Assembly: GCA_905250885.1 (NCBI GenBank)
Contig: CAJNOQ010000009.1
Location: forward strand, 1 to 64,000
DNA: 64,000 bases
Source: Didymodactylos carnosus
Lineage: Eukaryota > Rotifera > Eurotatoria > Philodinida > Philodinidae
Direction: 5' to 3'
Shown here: in pieces, positions 1 to 11,744 of the stretch
Numbering within the stretch: the first letter of the stretch is position 1
Layout of the letters: the number at the start of each line of letters is the position of its first letter
The notes under the pieces: generated by a model
The model's input: the letters and a program-made list of their open reading frames with translations, nothing else
Told to the model about the DNA's origin: nothing
Database searches by the model: none
Made by a program: the position numbers and the translations under genes

Positions 1-172
1 TGGTGGGAATTAAATCCTTATATAAAAAAGTGGCTAATTGAGATATATTTATATCTAATCAACGGAAAGTAAATCCGTATATAAGAAAATTATACTTTTC
101 TATGAAAAAAAGCTAATTAAAATAGGAATTAATCAACGGACAGTAAATCCGCGGACAGTAAATCGTGCACTC
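1..172. repeat. Diverged dispersed repeat, copy 1
   Basis: The stretch contains repeated GTAAATCC(G) words and ends with a paired motif (ACAGTAAATCCGCGG, then ACAGTAAATCGTG). A clearly related but diverged block in the same orientation lies at 2262-2390 (GGGTAAATCCGCGG, then AAATAAACCGTG). The two copies are about 2.1 kb apart. The left limit is cut by the window edge and no target-site duplication was seen, so the class is unknown. Confidence 0.5.
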
Positions 173-303
173 GCTGTTTTGTATATAATACATAAATATA
201 TAGTCATCAATTCGTCTTATATATGTTTCTACTTCTATTTTTTCTAAAAAGTGACTAATTTATATATCTATATTTTAAATTACAGTTGTTGATTGACTAA
301 TTA

Positions 304-372
304 AAAAGTGGCCGCAATTTGGAAACGTAGAATCATACAAATTTACTCGTTCCAAATTGCGTCCACTTTTAT
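304..372. mobile_element. Tiny hAT-type MITE (69 bp)
   Basis: Near-perfect hairpin with arms AAAAGTGG(C/A)CGCAATTTGGAA(A)CG around a spacer of about 20 bp. It is flanked on both sides by the 8-bp direct repeat ACTAATTA (296-303 and 373-380). An 8-bp target duplication is typical of hAT elements. There is no coding capacity. Confidence 0.7.
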
Positions 373-828
373 ACTAATTAGCTTAAATTTGGGCCGCATT
401 TAGGAAGTAGCCGTATGGTCATCTTTTTCTTCAGAATCATTGCCAAGAACGTCCATATATCGATAACTTAATGAGCGTAATATTGCTTGAAAATCTTTCA
501 GAATTAAATTGCCATCGAAATAATTTTTTCGTACTTTCTCCCTAATAGTACTTTTTCGATTGAGTATATTCGTAAACACTAGTGGAAAGGCTCATTTTTC
601 TTTGACACTGCAAAATACACATACAGTCAACAGTAATATAGGTCATCATTGACAAAATGATTAGTAATCGCAGTATCAACCAGGTCATTGACATACAGTT
701 CTGTTTCTCGTATTGTTTTATTTCTGTTCTTTTCTGTGATATGTAACATATAATTCTGATTTATATTTTATTAGAAAGGTTATATATAATTTTAATTATT
801 ATCACTAATTTGTTAAATTCTCATTTTT

Positions 829-890
829 GAATTGAGACCACTTTTTTAATCCAATTAATAATTTTTAAGCAAAAAGTGATCTCAATTCGG
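829..890. mobile_element. MITE-like hairpin, family GAATTGAGACC, copy 1
   Basis: Inverted arms GAATTGAGACCACTTTTT and AAAAAGTGATCTCAATTC enclose about 25 bp. A second copy with the same arms lies at 27385-27496, so this is a dispersed family and not a chance palindrome. No target duplication is clear. Confidence 0.6.
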
Positions 891-1012
891 AAGCCTTGGA
901 ACTAACACTAGTCGAAGTAACTATTGTATAGATTATCAATCAATCGCAGCAGCTTGATATCAGAATCCTAAATAGACTAAAAAATTATGTTTTGTACATA
1001 ATAGTATTTTAA

Positions 1013-1131
1013 TTCTTTGATGCCAGGGCACGCATATATGCGTGTTGAAGTTTTACACGTATTATCGTCATTATAATATTATAATGACGATAATACGTGC
1101 AAAACTATATGCGTGCTCCGGCATCAAAGGG
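1013..1131. mobile_element. piggyBac-type palindromic MITE (119 bp)
   Basis: Almost the whole element is one inverted repeat: left end TTCTTTGATGCC(A)GGGCACGC, right end the complement of CCCTTTGATGCCGGAGCACGC, with a centre built on CGTCATTATAAT and its complement. It is flanked on both sides by TTAA (1009-1012 and 1132-1135). TTAA duplication plus a CCCTTTG-type terminus is characteristic of piggyBac-derived elements. No protein is encoded. Confidence 0.75.
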
Positions 1132-2261
1132 TTAAGAGCAACAACTTCCGATACTATTACAACAGAGTTTATAAGTCTAAGTAAAACAAAATGAACGATA
1201 GTAGAATAAAAGAATCTGTATTCGAAATCGATTGCTTTTTTATTACTACTCTTTACTGGAGTTAAGTTGTTCTCTCATTCATTTAACACACTTTTTTTTT
1301 AAAGATTTTTAAGAATTCTCCGCTGAAAAGAAACACAGCTTTCTGAATTATTAGGCGAAGAGAAACTTTAAGTCTGAAAGCCTAATGTCGCGTCTACAAT
1401 AAGAGGAAGCATGGTTGAAATTTCTACGGGGCTGGTGATACTTGTAAATCTTGATTTTTGTTTACTCCATATATTATTTATAAAGAGTGTATTATTTGGG
1501 GAATCTTTTCGGATAGTCTAAAACCGCACGTCATATCAGAATTGTTAAAATCATCAGAATTTTACAAGAATAAGTAATTAGTTCTTATGGAAATTTTACG
1601 GAATCTTGAAAAATCTTACAAGATTCGTGCACAATAATTAGAGACTAGTCAAAGGGCTTTCTTTTTTAATATTCTTAATCAATTTGTGAATAATTAGCGA
1701 TCGCTAGAACTGTTCGACGGAATCGATGTGATCTATATCTGCTGGTTTACATCATTTACTTTACTTTCCGTTAATTCTTTTCTATTTTGATTAGTTTTTT
1801 TCCACAGGAAAGGAAAGAAAAATATAATTTACGTTCTATAAGATTTATTTCCATTGATTACATAAAAATATATACAAATTAACAGCATGATATGCTTCTT
1901 CAACTATACGACCTATTGGTCCAGACTCTTCAACAGCTTTATGTTTTAAATTTGATTTTGTAATATTTCTATATCAGTTTCATCTGAGAGACGTAGTATA
2001 TGCTCAATATCTGTACGACGACTAACAAAATCTGGATAAGTTGTTGCTATTGCCTTGCATTTCACATGCACATAATACTCTGAACTGACTGATAATTACT
2101 GTTTTAATTTTGTCGGTATTTTCCATTATTTAGCAACTATATTTAAAGAGTAGCGTTTCTCTCCTTATCCTTTATTGATGAATGTTCGTTACGCTTGAAA
2201 AATTTATTAACTGTACTGAGTTATTATTTGGTTATGTTGTCAATGGGTTGTTATTTTTCTC

Positions 2262-2390
2262 CAAATAATTAGTGAAAAGTAAATCCTATGCAGCGAAAAT
2301 GATTTTTTTTTTCTTTATTGTGAAAAAAAACTAATTAAATAGAAAACAATTAACAGAGGGTAAATCCGCGGAAAATAAACCGTGTCATCG
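2262..2390. repeat. Diverged dispersed repeat, copy 2
   Basis: Same-orientation relative of the block at 1-172: both have a TGAAAAAAA(A/G)CTAATTAAA stretch followed by a GTAAATCCGCGG block and a near copy of it. The class is unknown. Confidence 0.5.
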
Positions 2391-2960
2391 AAATACAATA
2401 TGTATCATTTCATCTTTCTTAACATGAACATCGGTACAACTATAAAGATATATTTCTTGCATCATTATCAGTCCATTGGCTTCAAAGAATGAAAGTTAGT
2501 TTACATTCATTGTGATGAAATCAGACTAATTTGTAGTATTGTTTTGACATTTTTTCTAATCTCATTTACATATCAGAAGACCATCACTTTGTAATAGTGC
2601 CAATTTCTTATTTAAATAAAACATACATGAGGTTTTGAAAGAGAAATATATAAATAATATTTTTTTTTTGTGAACGGATAAACTCCTGTATTCCTTCTAT
2701 AATTTGTTTTTTTGTTCTTTCTTGTATTATTCAGAGAAAATGGAAAAATGGAACAATATTATATCACGATGGTACTAATAGAATGAAACGCTATGAATAA
2801 ACACAAAAGTAAATAATATTTATATAACTGGAAAAGCAAAAAGGAAATCTTGACAAGAGAATATTAAGTGTACTAAGTAGAATCAAATCAGATAGATTTC
2901 ATGTGCTATTTAAAGAATTAGTAGTAACATCCTTATAATCAAGATACATATTTTATTATG

Positions 2961-2966
2961 TTTCAG
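2961..2966 (+). promoter_or_regulatory. Splice-acceptor-like site before GPCR start
   Basis: A T-rich run ending in TTTCAG lies 17 bases upstream of the ATG at 2984. No coding exon is seen before it. It may accept a spliced leader or close a 5'UTR intron. Confidence 0.4.
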
Positions 2967-2983
2967 ATATTTAAATATAATAG

Positions 2984-5483
2984 ATGGATTTATTTAATAC
3001 AGATATTAACAGCACTTATCATGGCCAAAATAATCTTGAACATATACAAAAAATATTATTACACGCATCTATACCATATATTTTAATTGTGAGTGCGGTT
3101 GGTATTATTGGGAACATATTCACTGTTATACTCTTGTCAAGGCGTCCATTATCAAAAAATTTAAATAATTGTACATTAATCGCATTAGGTGAGAAATAGA
3201 TATGTCTCTATTGTAATAAAATTTAAATTGACACTTATGCCCATATTAGAGATGTGCATGACCAAACTTCTTCGGTCACGGTCACAGTGATCACGAAAAA
3301 TTTTTATCAAATTATTTTTTAAAGGTAGTGACATTAAATGTTCATAATTTTCACTTTCTGCACTTGTCCTAACTCTCAAAATATTCTCACACACATGCAG
3401 ATTTTTTTCAGGAGTAGTGAACAAACTATTATTCAAGAAACGAATGAAAAACTGAATAAAAGATCTTTTACCAGACATAACATTAGTAAGAAACTGTTTC
3501 GACATTATTCTTACTAGAAACTCCCATGGCAAATATTTCTTCGCATGGTCACGCTCGTGGTAACTGTTACATTGTGAATGGTACCGTGACTGTGATCACG
3601 CACATCTCTAGCTGATGTAGAAGAAATTTAAACTATAGAATTTGTTAATACTATCCATCAGGATGATTGTTTTAACAAATTTTGTCTAAATTTAAACATT
3701 TGGTAATGTTCAAAAATCGTACTATTTTTCTATCTTAAATCTATTTTTTCTAAATTTATTTTTAGCAATAAGTGATTTATTATTTAACATTGTTTTAATT
3801 TTTCGATGTATTAACGATTTGACTCGAACCAATAGTGGTACTATGTGTAAATTGTTGTCAATGTTTTCTCATTTAGCGGAATTATTATCTGCCTGTTTTA
3901 CTGTACATTTTACAGTACAACGTTTTATCGCTGTTAAATTACCATTAAAAGCTGCATTGAAAAGTGCTCGGTTAGCAAATTATGTCATTGTTTTTACTTG
4001 TACAATACTCAGTTTAGTATATTGTATTTCGCTTGTTTATAATAATCAATATTATCAATGTCAGGAAGAATTGACACTAAAATGGTTTATATCTGATGCC
4101 ATATTATCATTTGTTTTACCATTTTTTCTAATTATCTGTTTTAATTTGCTTATTGTCTATCAAATACGAATACACGAAAAATCAGCAATTGCTGCTCAAT
4201 CTACAGTGAATTATGTACGATCACGAGCATCAACAACAACAACAACAGTGACAAATAATTCAGTCAATAATAATAATAATAAAAGAAGATGTCGATCGGA
4301 ACTCAGTATACACGCGCGTCCAACGCAAAAAAAATCATCATTAAGTAACAACAAACATCTTCAAAACAGAGTGTATCACTGGAAAAAAAATCGATTGGCC
4401 GATGAAACTTCATTTTCCATCGATTACTCAAGTAATCAAAATCAATCAGCTGAAGATCCTGTCGTTTACTATCGAACGTTACGTAGTAATCAGCAGTTAT
4501 TAAGGGTAAGATCATAGTCAAACAGTTCTATGGCTTAGTATGAAAATAAAAAACTTAGTGAAATATCCTTTTTTTTCTTGTTGGACTATCAAACTGAATT
4601 TATAATTTTGATAACAAACTTTCGAGTAGATGAGATTATAACGTTTTGAAACAAACAGGTAGAAGGTTAATGCTTTCGTATTTTGTTTAAGGCCAATGTA
4701 AACAATAATCTAGCTCCTTATCATCAACAACGACAACAAGAACAATTGCCAGAAACTGCATCATTAAGATATTCGAAACGTCAACAAATGTGTTATAAAC
4801 CCGAAAAGAAAACATTGGCATCGTGCATTCGACGATTTTTAAAAAAAGGAAACGATAGCAGTTTCAAACATCATCATCATAAGAGTGATGATGGTACAAT
4901 GTGTTTACGGCCACTAAATAGCGGCGAATTTGAAGATTATCCAATGATGGAGAATGAAAACAAATTATCACCGGTTCATTTATTTCTACGCAAAACAAAG
5001 ATGACAATCACAGATCGTTTACAGAAGAATAGTAGTGGGCAACAAACAAAGATTGCATTATCCACTCGTGTTACACGTATGTTGATACTGGTTTCAACAT
5101 GTTTTCTACTATTAAATGCCCCGTCACACATTTGTATCATTGCACTAAAACTATACACATTAACGAACGGAACACCCTCGTATGATCATCCACTGATTGA
5201 TTTACATTTAAAACGAATAAACAGTACAAATACATCGCATACGAACAGACTCGTTTTTATAAAGAATCAAAATTCTACTTCGAATTTATTTAATAATGGA
5301 AATCAATTCAAAATTAGAATTGCCGAATTTTTATATCTATCGATTCTGATAACGCAATTGTTGTCGTATGCATCATTTTCCATTAACTTCTTTCTTTATA
5401 GTTTTTGTGGGATCAAGTTTCGCAGTGAACTCATTCATTTTCTTTTTAGACGAAGAAAGCAATCAAGTTCATATTCATTCTAG
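2984..5483 (+). CDS. Class A (rhodopsin-like) G protein-coupled receptor, peptide-receptor type
   Basis: Seven-transmembrane receptor expected at the plasma membrane. Three exons fit in phase: 2984-3188, 3766-4505 and 4692-5483, giving 578 aa. TM1 is about residues 30-52 with the conserved GN pair. TM2 carries the conserved Asp (AISDLL), split across the first junction. A Cys stands just before TM3 (TMCKLL), with its likely partner in extracellular loop 2 (YYQCQ). TM5 has the conserved Pro. Oddities: the TM3 DRY motif reads QRF, TM6 has LNAP instead of CWxP, and TM7 has NFFLY instead of NPxxY. Intracellular loop 3 is about 200 residues, rich in Asn, Gln, Ser and Lys. The pattern resembles orphan FMRFamide/peptide-like receptors of invertebrates; the ligand cannot be told. 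Intron 1 hosts a MITE (3247-3610). AATAAA signals lie at 5528 and 5540. Confidence is high for the fold, low for subfamily. Confidence 0.88.
3247..3610. mobile_element. hAT-like MITE in GPCR intron 1
   Basis: Ends are TAGAGATGTGCATGA and the complement of TAGAGATGTGCGTGA. Next to the ends are GGTCAC words (CGGTCACGGTCACAGTGATCACG on the left; complementary words on the right). The flanking octamers GCCCATAT and GCTGATGT agree at 5 of 8 places and may be an eroded 8-bp duplication. Open frames inside it are incidental. Confidence 0.65.
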
Positions 5484-8295
5484 TCAATCTTAGTAATTAC
5501 TTGCTGATACGATGTTTATTAAGTGTTAATAAATTGTAAAATAAAGACAAGGACGGGAGCGATTATCTTATGAAATCAGCCCATGCTTGAGTTTTATCGA
5601 CTAATTAAAGACTAGATGTAGAATAAATAGAAGAATATTTCTAGATACTTACTAGACCTTACAACCACTCTCAGAAAAAAACTGATCGAATCAAGTTTGA
5701 TTAAGTTTCTACTCCGTCTGATATATATTATAGAACGTATTTTGGAATTTTCTCTATCAGTTTCACAATTTCTCACGACCATTATATTATCGTTCGAAAG
5801 CTCTTTTTCTTCGCTATATTTCTGTATATCACATATACAGAAATAGTCGTTCTGAGGCCAAGTATGCTTAGAAATACTTCTGGCTACGGAAAATGATCTC
5901 CGACGCACAAAACGTCTCAGATATTCTATGTCAATATTTCTCCTCCAGCCACTACAATAAATATACCGTTCGGAAATATCTCATAATCTGGTAATTGATC
6001 GAAAAAGCAAAGGAGTTCTAGTGTACGAAAAGCGTTTTAAACGGAGAGATGAAGATCAAACTGTTGTTTACTTAAGCCAGTCAAATTATAATGATCTTCA
6101 TCCGTTAAATTCATCATGTCATCAAAATTGAAGCGTTTTTATTACTCATCATAATCGCGACTTTCAAGAACAATCCGAGGATATCATCGCGGGACAAGGA
6201 AATGGTTTGAATCAAAATAAGCGGAATATTTTATTTAGTCAAATAGCCACTTTTTTGCCAAATACGATTGTTACTCTTCCCTTACTACTACTCAAAGATA
6301 ATACTATTCAACAGGTTGATTTAATAGAAATATACAAATTGATGATAACCTACATGGTAAAAAAAAGCATCTAAAAGTTGATGCCTTTTAGTAGCGATTT
6401 TTTCGTCCCATCCTGGTATGCGTTTTGCTAGACGGTTTTTTTCTGGATGAATTTTTTCGTATGTTTTTTTGTTAAATGAAAAAACAAAATTTGAAAAGAT
6501 TTCCAAATAATATTTTACTTAGTTTTACTACTTTGGAAGCACGCCTGATCTGCTGGACCGATCCACTTTCGCAGGAAGCCAGTCGTTTCTGAGATAAGCT
6601 AGTGCAGTGAAACGAGTCATCAAAGCAGTATGCACTTAAATACTGTGCTTGGAATTCTTGTGGACTCATTTTTGTCGACGCTTTTTTTAGCATACTTTTT
6701 GTGAGCGTTTTTTTTTATCGTGTATATTACGAATCCTGAACGCTTTATGAAACATGAAACATGCCTGACTATTTTCTTCTTATTTAATTCCAGACATCTC
6801 AGCAGCATCTTGGATGTGTCCGTTACGGGTTTTCATCCCTTCTTTACCTTATTTTTGATTTTTATGTGCTTTTTCTCTTAGCTTATCAGTTGTTGTTTGC
6901 CTTTATTGGCTCTTCTTATTGTCACTTCTCTCTCTTTCTCCACGTAGCATACTTATCTTGTCTATTTAATTGATACTGTAACAGTACTGAAGGACTCATT
7001 CCCCGTTTGTAAGTTAATGGACTTTTTATACATTTTTCTATTTCCATTTTGCTGGCCGATTAATTTAGAAAAAATATAGAATGTTTCATTATATAAGTAA
7101 TCAGATGTTGTTAATAAAAGATACATTCTATGATTAATCAAAAGGAAAAAAAGGACAATTAAGACATGATATTGAAAAAAAGCCGGTAATACAAGAACGA
7201 TGATCTAGCTGTCAATTTCAAACCAGATTCAAAGTGTTCTGATGTGTTCTTAGAATGCGAATGTTGTTCAGTTTTTAGAAGAAGGAGTTAGTATTTCCAA
7301 GTAGAACATGATCGACCGTATCAAAATGTATACTTGGATTCTCGCTGTGTTTTACCATTCTCTTGAGATCTTCCAAATATTAGCGTTTTCCAAAGGTCAA
7401 AATTGATAACTTCAATTTCACATTTAAAAAGGTTCCACCCCAATTCTCTCAGACACAGTGACTAAAAGAAGAAAAACATGCACAAGTTTTTTTCGTAGGT
7501 TCTTATAGAATCATGCCAGCATCATGCGTATTCAACTCAGTGCATGAAGAGAAACTACACATGAAAACATCAAAAGCTTGAAACTATTATTCTATAATTA
7601 CCTTGCGAACGAATCTACTTTGCCGTGAACCTTCGTTGTTATAACAAAAGAAAAAAAACAACTAGATCTCAATATGAATTTCGTTATCATTTACGAGCAA
7701 TAATCAACCACGAAACTGACCATTTTACGACAACTATAATGGACCCATCGGACTATATAGCTATACGTAGTCAATGATTTTCACAGAGTCGCAAAAAGTG
7801 AAGTATTCACCATCGCATGTCGAAACAGCTGTATACGTATTAGCAACATAATTTGTTCGCTTTTCATCTTTATTCATGTAATACAGCATTCGAAACGTTT
7901 TTTTACTAATTGAAATAAAACGAAGTTAAAGATATACTTAAACATACTGTCAAAAATCCCCCAAAAATGTACATTTTCTGACTGAAATTGATGTCCTATT
8001 TGGAACATGAATGGTAGAATTGGAACATGTTCATAGGTAAATCCTGCACGGATATACTTGGAAGATCTAGGGGAAACTATTAGTATTTCGAGGATTTGAT
8101 GACAACGGTAAGACATAGGCATAAAGGCAAAAAAGATAGAGCCCAGTTATTCGTTCACAGAAAATTACACCAACATGTGACGAAAAAAGGATGCACCTTT
8201 TGAACGCTTTTTTTATGTCGTGCACTCTATTGATAATCGAATTTATGAAAATAAAAATGAAGGAAATTAAATGAAGGAAATACAACAAATACTAC
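5484..8295. other. Intergenic, nothing convincing
   Basis: The stretch holds the AATAAA signals of the GPCR gene at its left edge and otherwise AT-rich sequence. Short open frames on the minus strand between 6321 and 6808 contain a stretch (RIPGWDEKI) faintly like a LINE linker, too weak to call. Confidence 0.4.
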
Positions 8296-10160
8296 ATGGC
8301 GACCACTACCGATGAAAAGATGAAGAACGTGCCTATCTTCAAGATTCTGAAGATGAAGTCATCGATCTTATTAGGGATATTCGTCGGCAATTTCCATATA
8401 AACGCACAATTCGATGATCAGTTGAATATGGCAACGACAGACAACATAGTTTTTATATACTTGTTAAACCATCAAGTCGATGAATAATGGATCATTTTGC
8501 TTTTTTTTAATTTTTATTAAGATCATAAAATAAAACAAGAAGAGGACAAGAACTATTGAATTTCTTTTAATAAATCATTTCAGATTTACTGTTTTCTTTT
8601 GTCCTATTTTTCGATAATAATTATAGACAACAGCATTGTTGGCATTGTAGCATGAAAAAAGAAGATGAGAATGTGGCGGCGGCCGCAACGGCAGCAACGG
8701 TAACAGGTCCTTCAGTGATTAGCAAAGATTAAGAAAAGTACCACGAGGCGCTCATCCTCGATTATTTGGTCAGAAGAACGATGAATCAGAAGGTATTTTA
8801 TGTGAAGCACAGCCAATGGCTCGTTATGGAATGATGCCTTGTTATGATCGACATTGTTTTCTGTGTCAATCACGACGACGAGGAGGAGAAGGTGCAAATG
8901 GCGACCTATTGAATACTACTGTTCATTCTTCTTCTAAACAAATTCACCGTTTTGTTAATATGTACGAGGCTATTCTTAATTGTGATGCAGTAAGCAACTT
9001 ACATAATATTGTTTCTTCAACAAATACTAAGAAAATGTTTTTGTATTATATTTAGAATTGCATTACGTCAGATATAATCTATGCTTTGACATATCCTTGT
9101 GGTCAATGCGATTTTATCGGTTCAACCTCAATGAATTTTCACGAACGAATGTTAAGTAAGCGTGTGCGATGTAGTAATGGCTTTTGTAATATTGTTTTTA
9201 TATTTAGGACATCGTGACGGCAATAATCGAGTAGTTTGTGAATTCTTAATTGGTATCAATAATATTTAAACAGAAACCACGATCAGAAGAGTAATTTTTT
9301 CATATTTATATGTATATAGATATGTGTGGATTATCTTTGTATATTATAGTACATTAGTGAACAACAATGAAATGCTTCTTTATCAACATTCGCCACGTTG
9401 TTCGTTGGTTCTTCAACGTTTTTGGATCATAATTCAGAATACCGGTGTTTAGCCCCAATGTTATGGCGTGGATGGAAAAGAGAAAAGATGATTGTAATTT
9501 TCTCTTTCTGGTACCAGGTGATTGTTCATACGAATTGCGACAATTCATTGATGCATTATTTATTACACATACTGAAACAAAATTAAATACTACAGGTCGT
9601 CTTACACACAAAGGATTATGGCCTATAGCGACAACATCGTTTGATCATTCAAATCGTGGACAAAGGTGTGACAAACTTGTTCGACGTTCATCTTGAACGC
9701 AAACATCTTTTAACTTTCGAATTCTTTTTATGGTTTTTTTTTGCTTTGGTTTTTGGTTGCTTTTATTAGATTCTTCTAGTTAAAAAGAATAACTAAAATG
9801 AAATACATTCAGATAATCTATATTATCGTTTGTATTTTAGATAAATATAGTCCGACCAGGATTTCTGACGATTATAAAACAGAAATCATGTCTTTATTGA
9901 ACAATCTCCATCAAAAGAGCAACAGTAGTTGTTATTGTCGATATTTAGTTAAATATGATTGCGCTTGTAAAAAAGTTAATCCATATTGTCTTCATATTGA
10001 TGTGTTCTAGATAAATTTATCTTTATTGTCTATAAACGGAATCTGAACAACAGTCGACAAACTCGAAGGCAACAGCGATATAGAACCAAGCAGAAGCTCT
10101 TAGAACTTTGTGAACTTGCTGGTGCACAGGGGACGGCGACAGTGGTGGCGCAGGTAAGCT
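8296..10160 (+). pseudogene. Decayed GIY-YIG-like, Cys-rich multi-exon gene
   Basis: Broken host-type gene with recognisable spliced pieces: 8296-8485, 8627-8989, 9056-9155, 9208-9252, about 9351-9713 and about 9838-10153. Splice sites between the second, third and fourth pieces are still good and in phase. Visible protein features are Cys/His pairs (HCWHC; CYDRHCFLC), then a GIY-YIG-like block (IIYALTYPCGQCDFIGST, then ERM and HR, with FLI at its end), a segment SYELRQFIDALF, a Cys cluster (SCYCRYLVKYDCACKK) and a basic C-terminal tail. The frame is lost at several points: after the first codons, a TAA after ISKD, two shifts in 9400-9480, and a stop after HIDVF. I recall intact relatives of this architecture as an expanded family in bdelloid rotifers; this is memory, not a search. 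GIY-YIG domains are single-strand nickases in other proteins; whether this family cuts DNA is unknown. Alternative: a working gene with sequencing errors. Confidence 0.6.
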
Positions 10161-11059
10161 CTGATATGTCTTGAAAGAAGAGTTTATGATATTATATTTC
10201 TTCGCTCTAAATAGAAGAATAATGTTATTCAAATAAATATGAAACGAAAAAGGGAGTTAACGGCAACGATGATGACGTCATCAAAAACGACAGATCACGT
10301 AACAAGGTCGTTTAGAGACATGTTGCTAGGTGCGAGCTTACTTTTCATTGGTAGAAGTCGTGAAAAAATCGGAAGTCCGACATGGTTAAAAGTGAAAAAA
10401 GTCCAAAATTTGGAAAATTTGCGCGCTCTCTCCGCCCACAGAAAACATTTTTATAAAATTACAACTGCCAGAGAATCTAAGTACAAAGTAACAGCTGCCT
10501 AAATAATCAATTTCGCCAAAAAGTCTTGCCTTTGAAGCAATAAATAAGAGCCAGTTTTTAGGAAATAATGCCTGTTATCTCGGTAACGGAAAAGACCTGA
10601 CAAGAGATATTTTCGAATTAGTCATGTCCTTATGCTAATAAGTAACTTGCAAAAAAGATTTTTCTTCAACTCGTCTGCAAAAAAACTCCAGCCAAATCTA
10701 TTTCGACTTCATATGATACCAAATGTAGCCGGTAGCAAGAAGTTGGAAAAATTGTTCGAATAATTTCAATTTTTCTACCAGAACGATGTGAGTTTGAAAC
10801 AGAAGCGAGGTTATTTTGAATCCACGTGAAAACTGAATTGAACGATGCATATTACAGGGATTTTTGAACATAGAATTTTTTCGAAAACTTTCCGCTTGGC
10901 TCAAACATGCAACCATGGGCTCAAATTTTAAAAAAAAGGTTTTTTGCTCAGAACTATTTATTCGGAAGTTATGATAAGGTTGCAACGAAGATTTAAATTC
11001 TTAAAAAGCTTCAGCGAAATATTGTTCACGTATACTAAAACCTAGCATGCATAAACTGA

Positions 11060-11325
11060 TAGCGCAATGGCTCAGTTGGTTCAATCGCAGGTATGTACAA
11101 TAAAGTGTTGCATGTTCGCTTCTAACCTACTTCTCTATCTTTCTTTCATTCAGACTAGTCCAGACGTCGTTTGCGGGCTAAAATTATGCTATATTAAGAA
11201 AGGTTTTAGTTATATTTCAGAGTTTCTGAAAAACTGTTTTTTCAGTAAACCGGGTCTCCAAAAGCTAAAAAAAGAATCGAGCAATTAGTGTGTAGCGCGC
11301 GACCCGCCGGTTCGAATGGCATTTG
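11060..11325 (+). repeat. Interrupted tRNA-like / SINE-like sequence
   Basis: A perfect A-box-like word (TGGCTCAGTTGG, 11067-11078) is followed about 230 bases later by a B-box-like word (GGTTCGAATGG, 11309-11319) inside a small GCC/GGC stem. Joining CAATCGCAG (about 11090) to TGTGTAGCGCGCGACC (about 11288) would give roughly tRNA spacing. The intervening DNA begins GTATGT and ends TTAG, like an intron, although tRNA introns do not use such sites. It may be a tRNA-derived SINE split by an insertion. No functional tRNA is claimed. Confidence 0.3.
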
Positions 11326-11744
11326 AATGAAGGTGCTAGCTCTCCACCGAAAGCACTAGATAGGGTTACAAAATTAGGTCGCATCAACGGAGAACCATCG
11401 ATTTTTAAATTTTCAAGCCTATACGATACGCACGATCAAGCTCTAGACCACATGTCTACACTCAGTTTGAGTCGGGAAATCCGAAAATTACATTGGTGAG
11501 ATCGGAAAGTAAAATTATGAGAAGATAATAGCGATTTTCTCAAAAGTCAGTTTTTGAGGAGTAGGCAGTATCTTGCATTTTTCACCGGGAAAACTTGCTC
11601 AAATCGAAAAATAAGGCCATATTCATGATCACGAGATAAAACTACGTCTAATGATGTGTCTTTAAGCCTAAAATAAAAAGTGTTGATACTTTGAATTACT
11701 GATAGCTTACAAAAAATGTAAAACGAAAAAATCAGTACTTTTCA

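Larger units (their letters stand above)
1..2960. other. Intergenic, repeat-rich
   Basis: No gene is recognised. The stretch holds two diverged copies of a repeat rich in the word GTAAATCCG (1-172 and 2262-2390), a small hAT-type hairpin (304-372), a 62-bp hairpin (829-890) and a piggyBac-type palindrome (1013-1131), listed separately. The remainder is AT-rich sequence with frequent stops in all frames. Confidence 0.6.

Noticed and set aside
3185-3532. 115-codon minus-strand frame inside GPCR intron 1
   Set aside because: It lies within the MITE 3247-3610 and shows no transposase features.
6321-6808. Minus-strand frames with RIPGWDEKI, faintly like the linker of a LINE polyprotein
   Set aside because: Only about ten residues are suggestive, with no reverse transcriptase or endonuclease motif nearby; too weak to annotate.
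10239-10502. 87-codon open frame beginning MKRKRELTA
   Set aside because: No domain, start lies in the tail of the decayed GIY-YIG-like gene, and composition is consistent with chance or the last exon of that relic.
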